The position numbers and the translations under genes were made by a program. Positions 56,131-64,000 of a DNA stretch of 64,000 nucleotides are shown here, one piece after another (within the stretch, counting starts at the first letter, position 1; each line of letters begins with the position of its first letter). The stretch covers positions 1,860,001 to 1,924,000 of the forward strand of contig QYRS01000011.1 in the NCBI GenBank assembly GCA_006503535.1, read 5' to 3'. Source of the stretch: Arthrinium phaeospermum. Lineage: Eukaryota; Ascomycota; Sordariomycetes; Amphisphaeriales; Apiosporaceae. The notes beneath the pieces are model-generated. The model made no database searches. It worked only from the letters and a program-made list of their open reading frames with translations, and had not been told where the DNA came from.

Positions 56131-57357
56131 TCACGGCGCCGGCAACGCCTTCCGCAACGGCCGCGTCCGCGCCCGCATCTCAAAGTCCTCCTCGCGCTCG
56201 AGCTCGTCGATGCTGTGGTCCCGCCCCACGTGGTTGATGAGCTGGTCCACCGTCGGGCAGAGTACGTCCTTGTCGCGGAACCGGCTGCACAGCACGCACG
56301 CGAACTCGCCGTCGGGCGTGTGGCACTTGACCACGAACCGCTGCCCCACGTGGAACTCGCGCTCGTCCAACACCGCCTCGCCGCCGCCGCTGCTGCTTCG
56401 GCTGCCGCGCCGGCCCTCGCGCGTCGCCCGCCCCCGCTCCCGCTTCTCGATCTCCCAGAAGTCGTCCGCCTCGGCGCGCAGTCGTATGCCGCAGCCCGGG
56501 CAGCGGCAGTCGCCCCCGGGCGCGAAGGTCCGGGCGAGCGGCTTGTTGCGCACGTATTGCAGGTCGAGGCTGTATCGGCAGTAAAGGGGCTCGGGTTCGG
56601 ACAGCACCGTCTTGGCGCGTCGCGGCGGCGCGAACGACACGGCGGGTGGGGGCATCGGGACGGCCGGCGCGGGTGCTGGCGCTTCGATCGCCAATGTTTG
56701 TCTCTGGCGTTGCTGTCGTAACGCATCGAGCGAGCCTTCGCGAGCCGCATTGGACGCCGCGATGAGCTTGCTCATGTCGGCGTTGTCGAGCTGGTGCCCG
56801 TTGTAGAGGGCGTCTTGCAGTACGTTGATGACGGTCTGCTGCAGCGCAATGATCTGCGCCTGCAGCCGGTTCTCGGTTACGGTGTCGCCGATCGCGAAGC
56901 GGCGGCCGAGGCGCTCGTAGCCCTCGTCGAATTCGCGGCCGATGAGGGCGCCGGAGCGCTCGAGGGCGTAGCCTACTTCATCTTCTCGTTCTCGTCCTCG
57001 TCTTCGCGGCGGCGGGGAGCGGTGTCGGCTGCCGCTACAGCACCGTTGCTGCATATGATGTTGGTGTTGGTGTTGGTACTGCTGGTCTTGGTTGTTTCGG
57101 TTGTTGTTGTTATTATTGCCATTGTTGTTGTTGTTGTTGTTGTTCTGCTGCTGCTTCCCGGCATCTTCGACCTGCTTGCGCAGCTCCTTGATCTCCTTGT
57201 CCTGCTCCGTATCGCGCTTGGTCTGCTGCCGCTTGTCCTTGACGCGGTCCCAGAGGCCCATGGACGAGGTGAAGGTGCCGATGAGGGTCGAGCAGAGCGT
57301 CGCAATGATGAAGGTTTTCTTGAGGTTCTTCTCCTCAATCATATTAGCGTAGTTCAT
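56131..57357 (-). CDS. Orphan with TM segment and C2H2-like finger, 408 aa
   Basis: A single exon. The N-terminus MNYANMIEEKNLKKTFIIAT holds one hydrophobic segment (about residues 14-33). A charged coiled-coil-like region follows, then an Asn/Gln/His low-complexity tract (about 70-105, coded by AAC/CAG-type repeats). Residues 125-230 are helical (LQAQIIALQQTVINVLQDAL). The C-terminal 140 residues hold two candidate metal sites: CRCPGCGIRLR, and CVLCSRF followed by LINHVGRDH, which is a C-x2-C...H-x4-H arrangement. I know the general type, a fungus-specific zinc-finger protein with N-terminal hydrophobic segment, but no function. It is convergent with the SDR gene, with 185 nt between the stops. 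Confidence 0.8.
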   Translation of the reverse strand: MNYANMIEEKNLKKTFIIATLCSTLIGTFTSSMGLWDRVKDKRQQTKRDTEQDKEIKELRKQVEDAGKQQQNNNNNNNNGNNNNNNRNNQDQQYQHQHQHHMQQRCCSGSRHRSPPPRRRGREREDEVGYALERSGALIGREFDEGYERLGRRFAIGDTVTENRLQAQIIALQQTVINVLQDALYNGHQLDNADMSKLIAASNAAREGSLDALRQQRQRQTLAIEAPAPAPAVPMPPPAVSFAPPRRAKTVLSEPEPLYCRYSLDLQYVRNKPLARTFAPGGDCRCPGCGIRLRAEADDFWEIEKRERGRATREGRRGSRSSSGGGEAVLDEREFHVGQRFVVKCHTPDGEFACVLCSRFRDKDVLCPTVDQLINHVGRDHSIDELEREEDFEMRARTRPLRKALPAP

Positions 57358-59064
57358 CTTGGCGGTTCGGTTCGCAGCGACCCGGTCGACGGGTCGTCCC
57401 TCGTGGCTGTTGCACTAAAACTGGTCGGTTCGAAGGTTATTTTGGGATGAACTACGGAGGACTCGGAGTGAGAATGACTCGAGACCAATTCCCAAGGTAA
57501 GAAATAAAGATAGGTATCCGGCTTGTCGCACGAAGAGGAGAAAGTGGTGGCCAGTCAGACTTCAGAACCATTGGGATGCATACGCAGTTATTCCGCTTCG
57601 AAACCTGGTCAGGATGGCATTCGTGCACATCATCATCCTCTGGTCAGTTTGGGTTTCACTGTCGCAGCTGCGGCAGGCAAGTAAGTTGAGGGGGTGAATA
57701 CCGAAACGCGAAAAGTCGACGAGAACATTCTCCCCCTACTGGCTAACCCCCTACAGTACCAAGGTGTGACCATGAATGCCCGAGAAAGCCCACATCACAC
57801 CACTGCCCTACCGCACCTTGTTGCTTCGTCGCTGCGAGGAAGTTAAAGCGTGACGTCAGTTTTCTCGATCGGCGGGGAGCTAAAAAGCCGCACCAGCGAG
57901 CTTCTGGGCTGGTGCGCGGGGGGAATCGGCCATCATCGACTGCCCTCGAAGGTCAATTTAGAACAGCGGAAATGAAGCCCTCCTTGTGTCGAAATTGCTG
58001 CTTTGCCCAGGCAAGATGCCCAACTTGCGAGGCTCATCCCGGAATGAAGACTCAGCGCGGTCGGGAAAACGTTGACTGGTCAAAAGTTTGGTCCTTTCGG
58101 TTCTTTGGTTTCGGAAAAAGAAACGCGGCAACGGTCTGGGCGCTCTGACGGTGCCTGATGCCAAGGCCCATCCCTGCCCATGCTCTGCATACGCGAGAAA
58201 CCCAAGTCCGGGGTATCTTTTCGCTGATCAGCAACACATGCACGCATTCCATATGCATACAATGCCGTTGTCATTACTGTTCATTCGTCGTAAAGAGGCC
58301 TCAAAGTATCGTTATTGAGCCCGAGTCGCGTGACATGCAGCAGGTAGGCCATATATTTCACCGCATCAATTGCGTTTCTTCAGCGTTTGTCTGTATATGG
58401 GTTTGGAGCAGACATCAGCCAAGGCCAGCAGCAGATGATGGCATCATTAGGGGCGCGACAACTGTTTGAGCAGCAACAAGCAAAACCAGCCCTCTCTACG
58501 GTAAAATGAGCTATCGGATGTCCGAATCAAAATCTGACGACTCCCTCGATGGTGGCTTTCCCGCTGTTTGAGCCATTTGAGGCCCAAAAACAGGGTGCAA
58601 GACCCGACAGTTGCCTGTGTAGCATCGGGCAGCGATGCCATCAAGCAGAGGACAGCATCAGGCATGGGTGGCGCTGTGCATCTTTTCTTGCGCGGACAAC
58701 TTGAGATTACTACCGGTGAACAAGAGGGGACACTTTGGAAGAAGACGGTGCAAGGTAAGCTGCACGTATGTAGACCTTCGCGCAGGAGCAAGGATTCCGC
58801 ATGGTATCTGCCTGGATAGACTTTGGTGGCATATTTCAATCGAAAGCATTTTCAAGCAAAATGTTTAACACTCTGAACGACCAGGAGTGGGGAAGACACT
58901 GCATTTCTTGCTGGTCGCTGCTTCCCAAGCTCAATACTGACCGAGCCCTAGATGCCAGCACTGCTGTTCATTTGCAAAGTGAATTAGCACGGAGAGTCAA
59001 AATATAGCAAAAGGCCAATACGAATTGAGAGTCTATGTGACAAGAAGCCAAAAAAGAAATGGTT
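57358..59064. other. Intergenic, no gene seen
   Basis: It holds the promoter side of the 408-residue orphan gene, with TGACGTCA at 57851-57858, and otherwise nothing I can support. Confidence 0.5.
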
Positions 59065-59134
59065 AGCATCTCTTGGTTTCGATCCAAGGACCTCCGGGTT
59101 ATGAGCCCGGCGCGCTTCCCCTGCGCCAAGATGC
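59065..59134 (-). tRNA. tRNA-Met (elongator, anticodon CAT)
   Basis: On the minus strand the acceptor GCATCTT pairs with GAGATGC (one T-G wobble). The anticodon stem CCGGG/CCCGG encloses the loop CTCATAA, and the T arm is CTTGG-ATCGAAA-CCAAG. The anticodon is the plus-strand ATG at 59101-59103. There is no intron. The D arm (CGC/GCG) is short but pairs. Confidence 0.93.
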
Positions 59135-59657
59135 TTTGTCGCTCGCACAACAACCATAAGTTCGCATCACACAAACTCGGGCGTCGACGACCATACCAAT
59201 CGACCAAGTCGCACTGCTTGATCAAAGGTCCATGAAAAATATAATAGCGTATGATGGCTTATATCTAGTCTGTTGCTTATGGATGTCAGTTTGGCGAGAA
59301 GGGGCCGACCTCTTTTGGTCCTTCCAGCAACGTCTGCCTCCCATACTCACTTCCCACTCGCTGGGGAGCCTGCATATTAGAAGTTTCTTGAGTATCCAAT
59401 AGCTGCACAACTTCTTTTGGCATATTTGCTGAGTATCTGTATCTAGTGGAATTGATACGGTACCGAATGTGCGTGATTCAGGTCAAAAGCAAGCTACAAG
59501 GTGAAATATCAGGAGACAGTCCATGTTAATGGATCATGATACCACGTCACTCCGAGTTCATCTGCTTATTGGAAGAAGGCAATCTGATAACACCGTCGGA
59601 GACCTCACTCATGTGATTTCCACACTCAAAGAAAGCCAGCGATACCGAATGCCCACC
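59135..59657. other. Intergenic, no gene seen
   Basis: It lies between tRNA-Met and the 3' end of the rvt-like gene. No structure is noticed. Confidence 0.5.
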
Positions 59658-62600
59658 TCAATCCTGCCAGCTGAGCCTCTTCTCCCGGAACAGACTCACC
59701 ATCCCCATGGGCAATAACCCCGAATCCACCAACCGCAGCCCCCCGAACCGCGCCACCACCTCGGGCCCGTACAGCGCCACGACCCAGCGCCAGTACGGCT
59801 CCATGCTATACCACTCGCTCTTGATCCCACCGCCGCGCTGCGTCGCGTTGTGATGATGGCTCTCCCCCCCTAGCGCCGCGAGCCCGCTGGCCACGACCCC
59901 GGCCTCGTCCATCCTGACACCCCCGCCCCCGCCTCCCGGCCGCTCGAGCAGCTGTCGATACACGTCCACCAGCTCCCCGTCGTACTCGTAATGCAGCTCC
60001 TCGCGCCAGCGCCCGTACTCCTCGAGCCCGAAGAACGTGCGGGCCTCGCCGGGGCCCTGGGGCACCCAATGCGTCCCACCGCCCGAGCTACTCTGGAAGG
60101 TGTCGGAGCCCTCGAAGCGCTCCTTGGCGGCGCGCCACGCCTCGACCTCGGCCTGCTTATGTTTATCTAAGAGCGAGGCCGGGTCGGCCAGGATGGCGTC
60201 GCGCACCTGCAGGATCGAGACGAAGGGCGACTGCAGGTCCAGCCCGCCCAGCTCGACGGGGAAGAAGAGGAAGGCGTCGGGTATATCCTCGACTTGGTAC
60301 CGCTGTCGGAGGACGGCCTTGAGGTACTCGACCACGCTGCTGGCTTCGATCTCGGTGCTGCCGCTGCCGCGGAATACCTCGCGCTGGATGCGGGAATGGG
60401 TCTCCAGCATCGCGTCGACGTGGGCCCGGCCGAAGCAGTTGGCGGCCTCGCCGAAGTTGGAGGCGAAGAAGGTGTTGGCGTAGCTGTTCCAGGTCTGCAC
60501 GAAGGCGAAGACGCTCGTGTTCTTGCTCTGCAGCTGCCGCCGGAGCTCGGCGATGTGGACGTCGACCAGGGCCTGGTTGATCTCGAAGCGCCCCGTCTGC
60601 GGCGACAGCTTCAGGAACCCCCACTGGATGTCGCCCCTGGGTAAAGACTCGTGGATCTCCGGGGCGATGTCCGGATTGCCCGAGATGCGGATGCAGCCCG
60701 TCTTGGTCGCGTTGAGCTCGGTGCCCGTCACGGCGGCGAACTTTTGCAGAACGGCCCACGCCTTGGTGGCGGCGTCGTGGGAGGCGCTCCAGAACCAGGC
60801 GTCGTCGTGGAGGCGGTACAGCAGGCCGCCGCCGGTCGCCTGGTTCGTGGCGAAGTCGAGGCAGAAGAAGACGGCTTCGCCGAAGACGTCGCTCAGGGTG
60901 TGCGAGGAGGGGGTTCCACGGCAGCGGGTGCGAACCGCCGTGTTCGCAGGGTCGTCGTCCGTGAACCTCAGCGGCACCTCCAGAAACTTGGCGAAGAACT
61001 TCAGCCAGGTGTCGGAGACGCCGAAGAAGGCGAGGATGGTGTGGATGGTGGCGTGAGGGAGCAGGCTGTCCCAGCGGTCGAACGAAGAGTGAAACGCAGT
61101 GAAGTCGTTGTGGATCTTGGAGCAGACCGCCGCCTCGGTCGACAGGATATGGAGCAGTCTCTGCTTGGCTTGCATGTGGTTCTTGCTGTCGGGATTGGGC
61201 TCCGAATCCGAGTCGGTTTCGGAATCGGAATCGGAATCAGGGGCGGCGACTAACATCCTTGCCCTTTTGCCACCGACCCTCTTACGCTTGGCGCCACGGG
61301 AGAACGAATCGCTTGCTGCACGCCTGTTGCATGAATTAGTCAGTATGTAGACATACGTAAGGAGTTTCCTTAGGGATTAGGCCTAGGCCATGCCTCACTT
61401 ACACTTCGACCAGTTGTTCCACTGGATAATACTGTTCATCCTCCGCCTCTTCCTGCCCCTCCACAAACTCCACCTTCTGGGACTCCTTGTCGAGTAGTCG
61501 AGCCATGAAGTAGTCCTTGCGGTGCATACTGCGACGGACGTGCTGCACGCTCTTCCGCTGCTGCCACCCGGAGAAGTCGGTTTCCAGATAGTACTCCCGC
61601 CGCCGCCGATCGATCTCGGGGATGGACCGACGGACGTCCGCCCAGGGCCCGCCCGTCTTGCGGAAGCGCTTGAAGGCCCGCTTGAAGAAGACGGACCACT
61701 TGACGCCGACGTACTGCAGGAAGATGGACTGCAGCAGCTCCTCGTCCATGTGCACGCCGTAGACCCCGCTGATCTTGCGGCGCTGCTCGAGCGGCACCGC
61801 GTCGCCGTCGCCCCAGGTCCAGGCGTCGAGCGCCGCGAGCCGCATGTTGAGCACGTCGGCGATCTCGCCCAGGATGACGTCGTTCTTGCCAAAGTCGCGC
61901 AGGGCTTCGCGCTTCGCGTTCGTCAGGCCGTCTGGCGCCGCCAGCAGGCCCTCGATCACCCACTTCAGGGTGTAGGCGTTGAACTGGTTGGGCACGGCGA
62001 GCTTCAGCTCGAAGTCCTTGATGCTCTCGGCCAGCTGGTGCAGGGCTTTGGCCTTCTTGGTGCTGTCGGCGGGCTCGTCGACGAAGAGGTCCGAGAGGAA
62101 GCGGCGGAGGGCGGCTTCGTCGACCTGTCCGGGCACGAAGACGTCTTGTTCCCATTGGCGTTTCGCTTCGAGCTTCCTGGCGCTGTCGATGGTCTCGAAG
62201 GGTTCCGTCATTTCTTCGTCTCCTCCGACGTCAGTCGTATCGGGAGGCGACTCCGGTGCGAGCCATTCGGTCACTAGTTGGGCGTAGAGAGAGGCGTAGG
62301 CGTATTTCAGCGACATGGTATCCAGGTGCCCCAGCAGAGAAGCCTCCCACTTGTCCAGCGCCTTGGTGGAGATGGACGGGTCATACCGAGCTTGCGCGAT
62401 GAAGGAATCCAGGTTCTTCAGCTCGACCTCGAGGCTGGTGTGTTTGGTGACGTTCTGGGCAACATGGCCGGAGCTGTCCAGCTTGATGGCGTAGCATGAC
62501 TTGACGCCATCGCTCAGGGTAACCAGCCGCTTGATCTTGTCGCTGTCGTCCAGCGAAGAGAGAATGGCGGCCTTCTTCTCTTCGAAGGCGGCCCGGCGTT

Positions 62601-62676
62601 TGGAGAGTTCCTGTAGCTTGGTGTTGGTGATTTCCTTCAGCGTTTCGGAGAAGACGCTCCCGCTGTTTGAGGCCAT
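59658..62676 (-). CDS. rvt: Reverse-transcriptase-related cellular gene (rvt-like)
   Basis: Two exons, 62676-61403 and 61323-59658, encode 979 residues. The intron has GTAAGT, an ACTGACTAAT branch and CAACAG; it joins QLVEVRAASDSFSRGAKRKR in frame. The N-terminal 420 residues include a coiled coil (LQELSKRRAAFEEKKAAILS) and no protease, gag or endonuclease. After a basic, NLS-like KRKRVGGKRAR and an acidic Ser/Asp run come reverse-transcriptase motifs: A-like HNDFTAFHSSFDRWD (about 496-510), B-like RGTPSSHTLSDVFGE (560-574), C-like LYRLHDDAWFW with Asp598-Asp599, D-like ELNATKTGCI, and E-like IQWGFLKLSP. About 300 more residues follow. Size and motif form fit the rvt class of single-copy RT-related genes known from Neurospora and other eukaryotes. 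Lack of telomerase TEN and RNA-binding motifs argues against TERT. No RIP is visible. Confidence 0.85.
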
Positions 62677-63313
62677 AGTGGGCAATGATTGACAGCAAAT
62701 TACCGCCGCCGCTCGTCTGTTGAAACCTTGGCCGTCCTGTTTTGGGGGTTGAGGGATGTGAAGTAGGAGTCAAACGTTTCAAATCGGGCGGTAGAATTTG
62801 AACGAGCAAACCGGATGCTGAGTTGCGACGTTCGAAATTAGACGCTGAAGATGGGACGTTGGTAATTTGGACGTTAAAGATTCGATTGAACAGAGACAAC
62901 AACACTGCCAGATACCAGCTGCAAAGGGAGGGGTAGAGTGAAGTGCTTAGGCTTTATGTCGTATATCGCCGAAAGGGGGGAGGTTGGATTACAGCCCCCG
63001 GGGCCGGGGCACACACACTTTTATACAGCAGTAGTCCGGGTGACTAACCCACTAGCTGATGCCTAAATTAGTGGCCCGTTCCTTGCCCGTCTGCAGCCAA
63101 GACCTCCGGGCCGCCTTCCGTATGGACAAGCGCCCAAGCTAACCACACTCCAAATTTCGGCACTAAACCCGATCGCGATCTTCAAGATGTGTTATTCAGA
63201 CTGACGATAGCCATAAATATGTACTTTATGGCGTTAAATCACAATGGCATCAAGACCTATTATTAAGCTAGCCGGCTATACACCGAAGAGCTTCGGCGTA
63301 TAGTCTTGAAGCT
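62677..63313. other. Intergenic upstream of rvt-like gene
   Basis: No gene is seen. An imperfect palindrome lies at about 63276-63303: CTATACACCGAAG, then AG, then CTTCGGCGTATAG. It contains the CTTCGGCGTATA element that recurs at the start of the tandem repeat that follows. Confidence 0.6.
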
Positions 63314-63656
63314 CTTCGGCGTATACTTACAGTCCGAAATAGGTTATGGGACAGAGGTGGTATCTGTAGCACACTTCTGTGAATACACTGTGAATTGAAT
63401 ACATGTACATACCTGACCATTCATGGTGATGTCGTTTTGTTTCAAAACATCACTGGTACAGTTCCTCCAGTAATATTCACAGCCTTCGGCGTATACTTAC
63501 AACCAGCAGTGGGTTATGGGACGGAATGGTAACTGTAGCACACTTCTGTGAATATAAAAATGTGAATTGAACACAGGAAACACACCTGCCCATTCATTGT
63601 GATGCCTTGTTGTTCCACGACATCACTGACATCCCTCCTCCAGTGATATTCACAGC
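63314..63656. repeat. Two tandem copies of a ~170-bp unit
   Basis: Unit A (63314-63483) and unit B (63484-about 63656) both run CTTCGGCGTATACTTACA...GGTTATGGGAC...CTGTAGCACACTTCTGTGAATA...CCATTCAT-GTGATG...CCTCCAGT-ATATTCACAG. They differ at many positions, so the duplication is not recent. On the minus strand both units could encode similar short peptides (CEYHWRRDVSDVVEQQGITM in B and CEYYWRNCTSDVLKQNDITM in A). The GT...AG gaps after each are only 40 and 36 nt, short for an intron. Confidence 0.8.
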
Positions 63657-64000
63657 ATTCAAGTCTCCCCAGTCCTTCACAGCCAATTAGTCGAGGGACC
63701 TGGATTGGACGCTCTGTCAAGATACCAAGAGTGTTGTTACTTGATGGTGACTTATAGTCCTACAGGTAGCCGGATTGATGTAGCAAATGCACGATAGGGG
63801 ACTCACAGTCACTGTAGGAAGATTGGCATCTGAGTGCAGCATGTGTCAAAGTGACTAACATTGAGTGTACCTGGCTTATGCGGATACCATTGCATTCACA
63901 CGTGGGGCACTGCATTCAATGGCAAAGCTGTGTTCAATTCAGGACGGGGTTCCACCGCTGCATTCACTTCCGGCCGGTCCCTATATAAGCATCCTTTCGT
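63657..64000. other. Window end, promoter-like sequence
   Basis: No gene is supported. Near 63850-63960 the trimer-flanked TGCATTCA/GTGAATGCA element recurs several times. A TATATAAG lies at about 63982-63989 on the plus strand and could be the TATA box of a gene starting beyond the window. Confidence 0.45.

Noticed and set aside
59658..62676. Telomerase reverse transcriptase (TERT) as identity of the RT gene
   Set aside because: Motif C is His-Asp-Asp and no TEN, T-motif or RNA-binding CP/QFP blocks are visible upstream; the rvt class fits better.
63545..63713. Two-exon gene in the tandem repeat
   Set aside because: The implied introns are 36-40 nt, below the usual fungal minimum, and no upstream exon with a start codon joins in frame.
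1..64000. CRISPR arrays, bacterial operons, riboswitches
   Set aside because: None seen, and none expected in a spliced fungal nuclear sequence.

Overview
The window reads as euchromatic DNA from a filamentous ascomycete, most likely a Sordariomycete and probably Sordariales. Genes are spaced and monocistronic. Most carry short introns (about 50-110 nt) with GTAAGT-type donors and CTAAC/CTGAC branch sites. Coding sequence is GC-rich. One AT-saturated, ORF-free transposon relic has the CpA/TpG depletion typical of repeat-induced point mutation (RIP). The fungal NWD-NACHT-ankyrin and DUF1399 families are also present. Exon borders were worked out by hand from splice consensus, phase and protein continuity, and every gene model keeps frame arithmetically.

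Layout. 1-160 (-): 5' end of a membrane-protein gene. 2290-3083 (-): small secreted protein. 4031-5423 (+): fungal protein of unknown role. 5620-9981 (-): NLR-type STAND protein (NACHT_N, NACHT, ankyrin). 10999-12794 (-): MFS transporter. 14156-16756 (-): DUF1399 glycine-rich-domain protein. 18048-20345 (-): large acidic orphan. 22996-24098 (-): secreted cupredoxin. 26520-27995 (+): prolyl-4-hydroxylase-like dioxygenase. 28904-41243: a metabolic stretch with an alpha/beta hydrolase, an HGG-type thioesterase, an acyl-CoA dehydrogenase remnant, an adenylate-forming enzyme, a P450, a CMP-type deaminase and a GNAT acetyltransferase. 41879-41962 (+): intron-containing tRNA-Asn. 42906-44015 (+): unknown protein. 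44587-47401: RIP-degraded transposon with terminal inverted repeats and TA target duplication. 49106-50186 and 52389-53175 (+): two related GATA-finger proteins in tandem. 54725-55945 (+): extended SDR. 56131-57357 (-): membrane/zinc-finger orphan. 59065-59134 (-): tRNA-Met. 59658-62676 (-): a cellular reverse-transcriptase-related gene resembling the rvt class. 63314-63656: a tandem-duplicated repeat of about 170 bp.

The most striking item is the rvt-like gene. It encodes a 979-residue protein with recognisable reverse-transcriptase motifs, no endonuclease or RNase H, a spliced intron and no sign of RIP, which argues for a host gene rather than a transposon. Next in interest are the NLR, the transposon with readable termini, the GATA pair, and the metabolic stretch in which a CoA-related gene has been reduced to its last 85 or so codons.
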